DNA of 64,000 nucleotides from the NCBI RefSeq assembly GCF_964204645.1, contig NW_027437444.1, forward strand, positions 53,572-117,571, written 5' to 3'. Below are positions 13,746 through 26,969 of this stretch, piece after piece. The DNA comes from Tubulanus polymorphus (taxonomy: Eukaryota; Nemertea; Palaeonemertea; Tubulaniformes; Tubulanidae). Numbering within the stretch: the stretch's first letter is position 1; each line of letters starts with the position of its first letter. The notes beneath the pieces were generated by a model that saw nothing but the letters and a program-made list of their open reading frames with translations, made no database searches and was not told the DNA's origin. The position numbers and the translations under genes were made by a program.

Positions 13746-16700
13746 GCGAGAAAACACGTTTTCTCATCACATTTTCCCCGTATCGGAAAAATGACAAAGT
13801 CGATCAGTAAAAGCGTTCAAATCGTCAAAAAAGCACATTTCGACCCGAAAACGTCGTTCTCCGCGAGAAAAGACGTTTTCTCATCACATATTACCCCGTA
13901 ACTAAAAAATGACAAAGTCGATCCGTAAAAGAGCTCAAATCGTCAGGAAAAGCACATTTCGACCCGAAAACGTCGTTCTCCGAGAGAAAAGACGTTTTCT
14001 CATCACATTTTCCCCGTAACTGAAAAATGACAAAGTCGATCCGTAAAATAGCTCAAATCGTCAGGAAAAGCACATTTCGATCCGAAATCGTCGTTGTCCG
14101 CGAGAAAAGACGTTTTCTCGTAACATTTTCCCCGTATCGGAAAAATGACAAAGTCTATCCGTAGAAGCGTTCAAATCGTCAGGAAAAGCACATTTCGACC
14201 CGAAAACGTCGTTCTCCGCGAGAAAGACGTTTCCTCATCACATTTCCCCGTATCGGAATAATGACAAATTCGATCCGTAAAATCGTTCAAATCGTCAGGG
14301 AAAGCACATTTCGACCCGAAAACGTCGTTCTGCGCGAGAAAAGACGTTTTCTCATCACATTTTCCCCGTAACTGAAAAATGACAAAGTCGATCCGTAAAA
14401 TAGCTCAAATCGTCAGGAAAAGCACATTTCGATCCGAAATCGTCGTTTTCCGCGAGAAAAGACGTTTTCTCGTAACATTTTCCCCGTATCGGAAAAATGA
14501 CAAAGTCTATCCGTAGAGGCGCACAAATCGTCAGGAAAAGCACACTTCGACCCGAAAACGTCGTTCTCCGCGAGAAAAGACGTTTCCTCATCACATTTTC
14601 CCCGTATCGGAAAAATGACAAAGTCGATCCGTAAAAGAGCTCAAATCGTCAGGAAAAGCACATTTTGACCCGAAAACGTCGTTCTCCGCGAGAAAAGACG
14701 TTTTCTCATCACATTTTCCCCGTATCGGAAAAATGACAAAGTCGATCCGTAAAAGCGTTCAATTCGTCAGTAAAAGCACATTTCGACCCGAAAACGTCGT
14801 TCTCCGCGAGAAAAGACGTTTTCTCATCACATTTTCCCCGTAACTGAAAAATGACAAAGTCGATCCGTAAAAGAGCTCAAATCGTAAGGAAAAGCACATT
14901 TCGACCCGAAAACGTCGTTCTCCGCGAGAAAAGACGTTTTCTCATCACATTTTCCCCGTATCGGAAAAATGACAAAGTCGATCCGTAAAAGCGTTCAATT
15001 CGTCAGTAAAAGCACATTTCGACCCGAAAACGTCGTTCTCCGCGAGAAAAGACGTTTTCTCATAACATTTTCCCCGTAACTGAAAAATGACAAAGTCGAT
15101 CCGTAAAAGAACTGAAACCGTCAGGAAAAGCACATTTCGACCCGAAAACGTCGTTCTCCGCGAGAAAAGACGTTTTCTCATCACATATTACCCCGTAACT
15201 GAAAAATGACAAAGTCGATCCGTAAAAGGGCTCAAATCGTCAGGAAAAGCACATTTCGACCCGAAAACGTCGTTCTCCGCGAGAAAAGACGTTTTCTCAT
15301 CACATTTTCCCCGTATCGGAAAAATGACAAAGTCGATCCGTAAAGGAGCTCATATCGTCAGGAAAAGCACATTTCGATCCGAAATCGTCGTTGTCCGCGA
15401 GAAAAGACGTTATCTCGTAACATTTTCCCCGTATCGGAAAAATGACAAAGTCTATCCGTAGAAGCGCTCAAATCGTCAGGAAAAGCACATTTCGACCCGA
15501 AGACGTCGTTCTCCGCGAGAAAAGACGTTTTCTCATCACATTTTCCCCGTATCGGAAAAATGACAAAGTCGATCCGTAAAAGCGTTCAATTCGTCAGTAA
15601 AAGCACATTTCGACCCGAAAACGTCGTTCTCCGCGAGAAAAGACGTTTTCTCATCATATTTTCCCCCTAACTGAAAAATGACAAAGTCGATCCGTAGAGG
15701 CGCACAAATCGTCAGGAAAAGCACATTTCGACCCGAAAACGTCGTTCTCCGTGAGAAATGACGTTTTCTCATCACATTTTCCCCGTATCGGAAAAATGAC
15801 AAAGTCGATCCGTAAAAGCGTTCAAATCGTCAGGAAAAGCACATTTCGACCCGAAAACGTCGTTCTCCGCGAGAAAAGACGTTTTCTCTTCACATATTAC
15901 CCCGTAACTGAAAAATGACAAAGTCGATCCGTAAAAGGGCTCAAATCGTCAGGAAAAGCTCATTTCGACCCGAAAACGTCGTTCTCCGCGAGAAAAGACG
16001 TTTTCTCATCACATTTTCCCCGTATCGGAAAAATGACAAAGTCGATCCGTAAAAGCATTCAAATCGTCAGGAAAAGCACATTTCGACCCGAAAACGTCGT
16101 TCTCCGAGAGAAAAGACGTTTTCTCATCACATTTTCCCCGTAACTGAAAAATGACAAAGTCGATCCGTAAAATCGTTCAAATCGTCAGGGAAAGCCCATT
16201 TCGACCCGAAAACGTCGTTCTGCGCGAGAAAAGACTTTTTCTCATCACATTTTCCCCGTATCGGAAAAATGACAAAGTCGATCCGTAAAAGAGCTCAAAT
16301 CGTCAGGAAAAGCACATTTCGACCCGAAAACGTCGTTCTCCGCGAGAAAACACGTTTTCTCAACACATTTTCCCCGTATCGGAAAAATGACGAAGTCGAT
16401 CCGTAGAGGCGCACAAATCGTCAGGAAAAGCACATTTCGACCCGAAAACGTCGTTCTCCGCGAGAAATGACGTTTTCTATTCACATTTTCCCCGTATCGG
16501 AAAAATGACAAAGTCGATCCGTAAAAGCGTTCAAATCGTCAGGAAAAGCACATTTCGACCCGAAAACGTCGTTCTCCGCGAGAAAAGACGTTTTCTCATC
16601 ACATATTACCCCGTAACTGAAAAATGACAAAGTCGATCCGTAAAAGGGCTCAAATCGCCAGGAAAAGCACATTTCGACCCGAAGACGTCGTTCTCCGCGA

Positions 16701-18846
16701 GAAAAGACGTTTTCTCATCACATTTTCCCCGTATCGGAAAAATGACAAAGTCGATCCGTAAAAGCGTTCAATTCGTCAGTAAAAGCACATTTCGACCCGA
16801 AAACGTCGTTCTCCGCGAGAAAACACGTTTTCTCATCACATTTTCCCCGTATCGGAAAAATGACAAAGTCGATCCGTAAAAGCGTTCAAATCGTCAAAAA
16901 AGCACATTTCGACCCGAAAACGTCGTTCTCCGCGAGAAAAGACGTTTTCTCATCACATATTACCCCGTAGCTAAAAAATGACAAAGTCGATCCGTAAAAG
17001 AGCTCAAATCGTCAGGAAAAGCACATTTCGATCCGAAATCGTCGTTGTCCGCGAGAAAAGACGTTTTCTCGTAACATTTTCCCCGTATCGGAAAAATGAC
17101 AAAGACTATCCGTAGAGGCGCACAAATCGTCAGGAAAAGCACATTTCGACCCGAAAACGTCGTTCTCCGCGAGAAAAGACGTTTTCTCATCACATATTAC
17201 CCCGTAACTGAAAAATGACAAAGTCGATCCGTAAAAGGGCTCAAATCGCCAGGAAAAGCACATTTCGACCCGAAGACGTCGTTCTCCGCGAGAAAAGACG
17301 TTTTCTCATCACATTTTCCCCGTATCGGAAAAATGACAAAGTCGATCCGTAAAAGCGTTCAATTCGTCAGTAAAAGCACATTTCGACCCGAAAACGTCGT
17401 TCTCCGCGAGAAAACACGTTTTCTCATCACATTTTCCCCGTATCGGAAAAATGACAAAGTCGATCAGTAAAAGCGTTCAAATCGTCAAAAAAGCACATTT
17501 CGACCCGAAAACGTCGTTCTCCGCGAGAAAAGACGTTTTCTCATCACATATTACCCCGTAACTAAAAAATGACAAAGTCGATCCGTAAAAGAGCTCAAAT
17601 CGTCAGGAAAAGCACATTTCGACCCGAAAACGTCGTTCTCCGAGAGAAAAGACGTTTTCTCATCACATTTTCCCCGTAACTGAAAAATGACAAAGTCGAT
17701 CCGTAAAATAGCTCAAATCGTCAGGAAAAGCACATTTCGATCCGAAATCGTCGTTGTCCGCGAGAAAAGACGTTTTCTCGTAACATTTTCCCCGTATCGG
17801 AAAAATGACAAAGTCTATCCGTAGAAGCGTTCAAATCGTCAGGAAAAGCACATTTCGACCCGAAAACGTCGTTCTCCGCGAGAAAGACGTTTCCTCATCA
17901 CATTTCCCCGTATCGGAATAATGACAAATTCGATCCGTAAAATCGTTCAAATCGTCAGGGAAAGCACATTTCGACCCGAAAACGTCGTTCTGCGCGAGAA
18001 AAGACGTTTTCTCATCACATTTTCCCCGTAACTGAAAAATGACAAAGTCGATCCGTAAAATAGCTCAAATCGTCAGGAAAAGCACATTTCGATCCGAAAT
18101 CGTCGTTTTCCGCGAGAAAAGACGTTTTCTCGTAACATTTTCCCCGTATCGGAAAAATGACAAAGTCTATCCGTAGAGGCGCACAAATCGTCAGGAAAAG
18201 CACACTTCGACCCGAAAACGTCGTTCTCCGCGAGAAAAGACGTTTCCTCATCACATTTTCCCCGTATCGGAAAAATGACAAAGTCGATCCGTAAAAGAGC
18301 TCAAATCGTCAGGAAAAGCACATTTTGACCCGAAAACGTCGTTCTCCGCGAGAAAAGACGTTTTCTCATCACATTTTCCCCGTATCGGAAAAATGACAAA
18401 GTCGATCCGTAAAAGCGTTCAATTCGTCAGTAAAAGCACATTTCGACCCGAAAACGTCGTTCTCCGCGAGAAAAGACGTTTTCTCATCACATTTTCCCCG
18501 TAACTGAAAAATGACAAAGTCGATCCGTAAAAGAGCTCAAATCGTAAGGAAAAGCACATTTCGACCCGAAAACGTCGTTCTCCGCGAGAAAAGACGTTTT
18601 CTCATCACATTTTCCCCGTATCGGAAAAATGACAAAGTCGATCCGTAAAAGCGTTCAATTCGTCAGTAAAAGCACATTTCGACCCGAAAACGTCGTTCTC
18701 CGCGAGAAAAGACGTTTTCTCATAACATTTTCCCCGTAACTGAAAAATGACAAAGTCGATCCGTAAAAGAACTGAAACCGTCAGGAAAAGCACATTTCGA
18801 CCCGAAAACGTCGTTCTCCGCGAGAAAAGACGTTTTCTCATCACAT
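11459..18846 (+). repeat. 31-mer higher-order repeat, two tandem copies of exactly 3,660 bp
   Basis: The sequence from about 11,459 to 15,186 repeats from about 15,119 to 18,846 with an offset of exactly 3,660 bp. Every position I compared is identical, including private changes. These are GTAGCTAAAAAATG (13,307/16,967), CGATCAGTAAAAGC (13,801/17,461), CGGAATAATGACAAATTCG (14,254/17,914), GTCAAAAAAGCAC (13,233/16,893) and CAAAGACTATCC (13,440/17,100). At the left edge AAATCG at 11,457 differs from AAACCG at 15,117. At the right edge ATATTACC at 15,184 differs from ATTTCCCC at 18,844. With no visible divergence this is either a very recent unequal exchange or an assembly duplication. Confidence 0.9.
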
Positions 18847-20084
18847 TTCCCCGTATCGGAAAAATGACAAAGTCGATCCGTAAAATAGCTCAAATCGTCA
18901 GGAAAAGCACATTTCGATCCGAAATCGTCGTTGTCCGCGAGAAAAAACGTTTTCTCGTTACATTTTCCCCGTATCGGAAAAATGACAAAGTCTATCCGTA
19001 GAAGCGTTCAAATCGTCAGGAAAAGCACATTTCGACCCGAAAACGTCGTTCTCCGCGAGAAAAGACGTTTTCTCATCACATTTCCCCGTATCGGAAAAAT
19101 GACAAAGTCGATCCGTAAAATCGTTCAAATCGTCAGGGAAAGCACATTTCGACCCGAAAACGTCGTTCTGCGCGAGAAAAGACTTTTTCTCATCACATTT
19201 TCCCCGTATCGGAAAAATGACAAAGTCGATCCGTAAAAGAGCTCAAATCGTCAGGAAAAGCACATTTCGACCCGAAAACGTCGTTCTACGCGAGAAAACA
19301 CGTTTTCTCAACACATTTTCCCCGTATCGGAAAAATGACGAACTCGATCCGTAAAAGCGTTCAAATCGTCAGGAAAAGCACATTTCGACCCGAAAACGTC
19401 GTTTTCCGCGAGAAAAGACGTTTTCTCATCACATTTTCCCCGTATCGGAAAAATGACAAAGTCGATCCGTAAAAGCGTTCTAATCGTCAAAAAAGCACAT
19501 TTCGACCCGAAAACGTCGTTCTCCGCGAGAAAAGACGTTTTCTCATCACATCTTACCCCGTAACTGAAAAATGACAAAGTCGATCCGTAAAACAACTCAA
19601 ATCGTCAGGAAAAGCACATTTCGATCCGAAATCGTCGTTGTCCGCGAGAAAAGACGTTTTCTCGTAACATTTTCCCCGTATCGGAAAAATGAAAAAGTCG
19701 ATCCGTAAAAGAGCCCATATCGCCAGGAAAACAAATTTCGACCCGAAAACGTCGTTCTTCGCGAGAAAAGACGTTTTCTCATCACATTTTCCCCGTATCG
19801 GAAAAATGACAAAGTCGATCCGTAAAAGCGATCAAATCGTCAGGAAAAGCACATTTCGACTCGAAAACGTCGTTGTCCGCGAGAAATACGTTTTCTCATC
19901 ACATTTTCCCCGTATCGGAAAAATGACAAAGTCGATCCGTAAAAGCGTTCAATTCGTCAGTAAAAGCACATTTCGACCCGAAAACGTCGTTCTCCGCGAG
20001 AAAAGACGTTTTCTCATCACATTTTCCCCGTAACTGAAAAATGACAAAGTCCATCCGTAAAAGAGCTCAAATCGTCAGGAAAAG
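18847..20084 (+). repeat. Junction segment with atypical monomers
   Basis: About 10 monomers lie between the 3,660-bp and 3,067-bp blocks and do not follow either order. Several carry changes I did not see elsewhere: CGAACTCGATCC (about 19,340), GTTCTAATCG (19,478), CACATCTTACCCC (19,547), AAACAACTCAAATCG (19,591), GAAAAAGTCG with GCCCATATCGCCAGGAAAAC (19,690-19,730), GCGATCAAATCG (19,828), TCGACTCGAAAACG (19,857) and AAGTCCATCC (20,048). Private mutations like these suit monomers that have escaped recent amplification. Confidence 0.7.
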
Positions 20085-23000
20085 CACATTTCGACCCGAA
20101 AACGTCGTTCTATGCGAGTAAAGACGTTTTCTCATCACATTTCCCCGTATCGGAAAAATGACAAAGTCGATCCGTAAAATAGCTCAAATCGTCAGGAAAA
20201 GCACATTTCGACCCGAAAACGTCGTTCTCCGCGAGAAAAGACGTTTTCTCATCACATTTTCCCCGTATCGGAAAAATGACAAAGTCGATCCGTAAAAGCG
20301 TTCAATTCGTCAGTAAAAGCACATTTCGACCCGAAAACGTCGTTCTCCGCGAGAAAAGACGTTTTCTCATAACATTTTCCCCGTAACTGAAAAATGACAA
20401 AGTCGATCCGTAAAAGAGCTCAAACCGTCAGGAAAAGCACATTTCGACCCGAAAACGTCGTTCTCCGCGAGAAAAGACGTTTTCTCATCATATTTTCCCC
20501 GTAACTGAAAAATGACAAAGTCGATCCGTAAAATAGCTCAAATCGTCAGGAAAAGCACATTTCGATCCGAAATCGTCGTTGTCCGCGAGAAAAAACGTTT
20601 TCTCGTAACATTTTCCCCGTATCGGAAAAATGACAAAGTCTATCCGTAGAAGCGTTCAAATCGTCAGGAATAGCACATTTCGACCCGAAAACGTCGTTCT
20701 CCGAGAGAAAAGACGTTTTCTCATCACATTTTCCCCGTAACTGAAAAATGACAAAGTCGATCCGTAAGATAGCTCAAATCGTCAGGAAAAGCACATTTCG
20801 ATCCGAAATCGTCGTTGTCCGCGAGAAAAAACGTTTTCTCGTAACATTTTCCCCGTATCGGAAAAATGTCAAAGTCTATCCGTAGAAGCGTTCAAATCGT
20901 CAGGAAAAGCACATTTCGACCCGAAAACGTCGTTCTCCGCGAGAAAAGACGTTTCCTCATCACATTTCCCCGTATCGGAAAAATGACAAAGTCGATCCGT
21001 AAAATCGTTCAAATCGTCAGGGAAAGCACATTTCGACCCGAAAACGTCGTTCTGCGCGAGAAAAGACTTTTTCTCATCACATTTTCCCCGTATCGGAAAA
21101 ATGACATAGTCGATCCGTAAAAGAGCTCAAATCGTCAGGAAAAGCACATTTCGACCCGAAAACGTCGTTCTCCGCGAGAAAACACGTTTTCTCAACACAT
21201 TTTCCCCGTATCGGAAAAATGACGAAGTCGATCCGTAGAGGCGCACAAATCGTCAGGAAAAGCACATTTCGACCCGAAAACGTCGTTCTCCGTGAGAAAT
21301 GACGTTTTCTCATCACATTTTCCCCGTATCGGAAAAATGACAAAGTCGATCCGTAAAAGCGTTCAAATCGTCAGGAAAAGCACATTTCGACCCGAAAACG
21401 TCGTTCTCCGCGAGAAAAGACGTTTTCTCATCACATATTACCCCGTAACTGAAAAATGACAAAGTCGATCCGTAAAAGGGCTCAAATCGTCAGGAAAAGC
21501 ACATTTCGACCCGAAAACGTCGTTCTCCGCGAGAAAAGACGTTTTCTCATCACATTTTCCCCGTATCGGAAAAATGACAAAGTCGATCCGTAAAGGAGCT
21601 CATATCGTCAGGAAAAGCACATTTCGATCCGAAATCGTCGTTGTCCGCGAGAAAAGACGTTATCTCGTAACATTTTCCCCGTATCGGAAAAATGACAAAG
21701 TCTATCCGTAGAAACCGCTCAAATCGTCAGGAAAAGCACATTTCGACCCGAAGACGTCGTTCTCCGCGAGAAAAGACGTTTTCTCATCACATTTTCCCCG
21801 TATCGGAAAAATGACAAAGTCGATCCGTAAAAGCGTTCAATTCGTCAGTAAAAGCACATTTCGACCCGAAAACGTCGTTCTCCGCGAGAAAAGACGTTTT
21901 CTCATCATATTTTCCCCCTAACTGAAAAATGACAAAGTCGATCCGTAAAAGAGCTCAAATCGTCAGGAAAAGCACATTTCGACCCGAAGACGTCGTTCTC
22001 CGCGAGAAAAGACGTTTTCTCATCACATTTTCCCCGTAACTGAAAAATGACAAAGTCGATCCGTAAAATAGCTCAAATCGTCAGGAAAAGCACATTTCGA
22101 TCCGAAATCGTCGTTTTCCGCGAGAAAAGACGTTTTCTCGTAACATTTTCCCCGTATCGGAAAAATGACAAAGTCTATCCGTAGAGGCGCACAAATCGTC
22201 AGGAAAAGCACACTTCGACCCGAAAACGTCGTTCTCCGCGAGAAAAGACGTTTCCTCATCACATTTTCCCCGTATCGGAAAAATGACAAAGTCGATCCGT
22301 AAAAGAGCTCAAATCGTCAGGAAAAGCACATTTTGACCCGAAAACGTCGTTCTCCGCGAGAAAAGACGTTTTCTCATCACATTTTCCCCGTATCGGAAAA
22401 ATGACAAAGTCGATCCGTAAAAGCGTTCAATTCGTCAGTAAAAGCACATTTCGACCCGAAAACGTCGTTCTCCGCGAGAAAAGACGTTTTCTCATCACAT
22501 TTTCCCCGTAACTGAAAAATGACAAAGTCGATCCGTAAAAGAGCTCAAATCGTAAGGAAAAGCACATTTCGATCCGAAATCGTCGTTGTCCGCGAGAAAA
22601 AAACGTTTTCTCGTAACATTTTCCCCGTATCGGAAAAATGACAAAGTCTATCCGTAGAAGCGTTCAAATCGTCAGGAAAAGCACATTTCGACCCGAAAAC
22701 GTCGTTCTCCGCGAGAAAAGACGTTTCCTCATCACATTTCCCCGTTTCGGAAAAATGACAAAGTCGATCCGTAAAATCGTTCAAATCGTCAGGGAAAGCA
22801 CATTTCGACCCGAAAACGTCGTTCTGCGCGAGAAAAGACTTTTTCTCATCACATTTTTCCCGTATCGGAAAAATGACAAAGTCGATCCGTAAAAGAGCTC
22901 AAATCGTCAGGAAAAGCACATTTCGACCCGAAAACGTCGTTCTCCGCGAGAAAACACGTTTTCTCAACACATTTTCCCCGTATCGGAAAAATGACGAAGT

Positions 23001-26000
23001 CGATCCGTAGAGGCGCACAAATCGTCAGGAAAAGCACATTTCGACCCGAAAACGTCGTTCTCCGTGAGAAATGAGGTTTCCTCATCACATTTCCCCGTAT
23101 CGGAAAAATGACAAAGTCGATCCGTAAAATCGTTCAAATCGTCAGGGAAAGCACATTTCGACCCGAAAACGTCGTTCTATGCGAGTAAAGACGTTTTCTC
23201 ATCACATTTCCCCGTATCGGAAAAATGACAAAGTCGATCCGTAAAATAGCTCAAATCGTCAGGAAAAGCACATTTCGACCCGAAAACGTCGTTCTCCGCG
23301 AGAAAAGACGTTTTCTCATCACATTTTCCCCGTATCGGAAAAATGACAAAGTCGATCCGTAAAAGCGTTCAATTCGTCAGTAAAAGCACATTTCGACCCG
23401 AAAACGTCGTTCTCCGCGAGAAAAGACGTTTTCTCATAACATTTTCCCCGTAACTGAAAAATGACAAAGTCGATCCGTAAAAGAGCTCAAACCGTCAGGA
23501 AAAGCACATTTCGACCCGAAAACGTCGTTCTCCGCGAGAAAAGACGTTTTCTCATCATATTTTCCCCGTAACTGAAAAATGACAAAGTCGATCCGTAAAA
23601 TAGCTCAAATCGTCAGGAAAAGCACATTTCGATCCGAAATCGTCGTTGTCCGCGAGAAAAAACGTTTTCTCGTAACATTTTCCCCGTATCGGAAAAATGA
23701 CAAAGTCTATCCGTAGAAGCGTTCAAATCGTCAGGAATAGCACATTTCGACCCGAAAACGTCGTTCTCCGAGAGAAAAGACGTTTTCTCATCACATTTTC
23801 CCCGTAACTGAAAAATGACAAAGTCGATCCGTAAGATAGCTCAAATCGTCAGGAAAAGCACATTTCGATCCGAAATCGTCGTTGTCCGCGAGAAAAAACG
23901 TTTTCTCGTAACATTTTCCCCGTATCGGAAAAATGTCAAAGTCTATCCGTAGAAGCGTTCAAATCGTCAGGAAAAGCACATTTCGACCCGAAAACGTCGT
24001 TCTCCGCGAGAAAAGACGTTTCCTCATCACATTTCCCCGTATCGGAAAAATGACAAAGTCGATCCGTAAAATCGTTCAAATCGTCAGGGAAAGCACATTT
24101 CGACCCGAAAACGTCGTTCTGCGCGAGAAAAGACTTTTTCTCATCACATTTTCCCCGTATCGGAAAAATGACATAGTCGATCCGTAAAAGAGCTCAAATC
24201 GTCAGGAAAAGCACATTTCGACCCGAAAACGTCGTTCTCCGCGAGAAAACACGTTTTCTCAACACATTTTCCCCGTATCGGAAAAATGACGAAGTCGATC
24301 CGTAGAGGCGCACAAATCGTCAGGAAAAGCACATTTCGACCCGAAAACGTCGTTCTCCGTGAGAAATGACGTTTTCTCATCACATTTTCCCCGTATCGGA
24401 AAAATGACAAAGTCGATCCGTAAAAGCGTTCAAATCGTCAGGAAAAGCACATTTCGACCCGAAAACGTCGTTCTCCGCGAGAAAAGACGTTTTCTCATCA
24501 CATATTACCCCGTAACTGAAAAATGACAAAGTCGATCCGTAAAAGGGCTCAAATCGTCAGGAAAAGCACATTTCGACCCGAAAACGTCGTTCTCCGCGAG
24601 AAAAGACGTTTTCTCATCACATTTTCCCCGTATCGGAAAATGACAAAGTCGATCCGTAAAGGAGCTCATATCGTCAGGAAAAGCACATTTCGATCCGAAA
24701 TCGTCGTTGTCCGCGAGAAAAGACGTTATCTCGTAACATTTTCCCCGTATCGGAAAAATGACAAAGTCTATCCGTAGAAGCGCTCAAATCGTCAGGAAAA
24801 GCACATTTCGACCCGAAGACGTCGTTCTCCGCGAGAAAAGACGTTTTCTCATCACATTTTCCCCGTATCGGAAAAATGACAAAGTCGATCCGTAAAAGCG
24901 TTCAATTCGTCAGTAAAAGCACATTTCGACCCGAAAACGTCGTTCTCCGCGAGAAAAGACGTTTTCTCATCATATTTTCCCCCTAACTGAAAAATGACAA
25001 AGTCGATCCGTAAAAGAGCTCAAATCGTCAGGAAAAGCACATTTCGACCCGAAGACGTCGTTCTCCGCGAGAAAAGACGTTTTCTCATCACATTTTCCCC
25101 GTAACTGAAAAATGACAAAGTCGATCCGTAAAATAGCTCAAATCGTCAGGAAAAGCACATTTCGATCCGAAATCGTCGTTTTCCGCGAGAAAAGACGTTT
25201 TCTCGTAACATTTTCCCCGTATCGGAAAAATGACAAAGTCTATCCGTAGAGGCGCACAAATCGTCAGGAAAAGCACACTTCGACCCGAAAACGTCGTTCT
25301 CCGCGAGAAAAGACGTTTCCTCATCACATTTTCCCCGTATCGGAAAAATGACAAAGTCGATCCGTAAAAGAGCTCAAATCGTCAGGAAAAGCACATTTTG
25401 ACCCGAAAACGTCGTTCTCCGCGAGAAAAGACGTTTTCTCATCACATTTTCCCCGTATCGGAAAAATGACAAAGTCGATCCGTAAAAGCGTTCAATTCGT
25501 CAGTAAAAGCACATTTCGACCCGAAAACGTCGTTCTCCGCGAGAAAAGACGTTTTCTCATCACATTTTCCCCGTAACTGAAAAATGACAAAGTCGATCCG
25601 TAAAAGAGCTCAAATCGTAAGGAAAAGCACATTTCGATCCGAAATCGTCGTTGTCCGCGAGAAAAAAACGTTTTCTCGTAACATTTTCCCCGTATCGGAA
25701 AAATGACAAAGTCTATCCGTAGAAGCGTTCAAATCGTCAGGAAAAGCACATTTCGACCCGAAAACGTCGTTCTCCGCGAGAAAAGACGTTTCCTCATCAC
25801 ATTTCCCCGTATCGGAAAAATGACAAAGTCGATCCGTAAAATCGTTCAAATCGTCAGGGAAAGCACATTTCGACCCGAAAACGTCGTTCTGCGCGAGAAA
25901 AGACTTTTTCTCATCACATTTTCCCCGTATCGGAAAAATGACAAAGTCGATCCGTAAAAGAGCTCAAATCGTCAGGAAAAGCACATTTCGACCCGAAAAC

Positions 26001-26125
26001 GTCGTTCTCCGCGAGAAAACACGTTTTCTCAACACATTTTCCCCGTATCGGAAAAATGACGAAGTCGATCCGTAGAGGCGCACAAATCGTCAGGAAAAGC
26101 ACATTTCGACCCGAAAACGTCGTTC
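20085..26125 (+). repeat. 26-mer higher-order repeat, two tandem copies of about 3,067 bp
   Basis: The monomer series from about 20,085 to 23,060 recurs from about 23,150 to 26,125. The offset is 3,067 bp in the first part and 3,065 bp after about 21,715, where the left copy has two extra bases (GAAACCGCTC). Few other differences are visible: CCCCGTTTCGG at 22,745 against CCCCGTATCGG at 25,810, and a one-base shorter A-run at about 24,640. This is the same unit that starts the window. Confidence 0.85.
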
Positions 26126-26969
26126 TCCGTGAGAAATGACGTTTTCTCATCACATTTTCCCCGTATCGGAAAAATGACAAAGTCGATCCGTAAAAGCGTT
26201 CAAATCGTCAGGAAAAGCACATTTCGACCCGAAAACGTCGTTCTCCGCGAGAAAAGACGTTTTCTCATCACATATTACCCCGTAACTGAAAAATGACAAA
26301 GTCGATCCGTAAAAGGGCTCAAATCGTCAGGAAAAGCACATTTCGACCCGAAAACGTCGTTCTCCGCGAGAAAAGACGTTTTCTCATCACATATTACCCC
26401 GTAACTGAAAAATGACAAAGTCGATCCGTAAAAGGGCTCAAATCGTCAGGAAAAGCACATTTCGACCCGAAAACGTCGTTCTCCGCGAGAAAAGACGTTT
26501 TCTCATCACATTTTCCCCGTATCGGAAAAATGACAAAGTCGATCCGTAAAGGAGCTCATATCGTCAGGAAAAGCACATTTCGATCCGAAATCGTCGTTGT
26601 CCGCGAGAAAAGACGTTATCTCGTAACATTTTCCCCGTATCGGAAAAATGACAAAGTCTATCCGTAGAAGCGCTCAAATCGTCAGGAAAAGCACATTTCG
26701 ACCCGAAGACGTCGTTCTCCGCGAGAAAAGACGTTTTCTCATCACATTTTCCCCGTATCGGAAAAATGACAAAGTCGATCCGTAAAAGCGTTCAATTCGT
26801 CAGTAAAAGCACATTTCGACCCGAAAACGTCGTTCTCCGCGAGAAAAGACGTTTTCTCATCATATTTTCCCCCTAACTGAAAAATGACAAAGTCGATCCG
26901 TAGAGGCGCACAAATCGTCAGGAAAAGCACATTTCAACCCGAAAACGTCGTTCTCCGTGAGAAATGACG

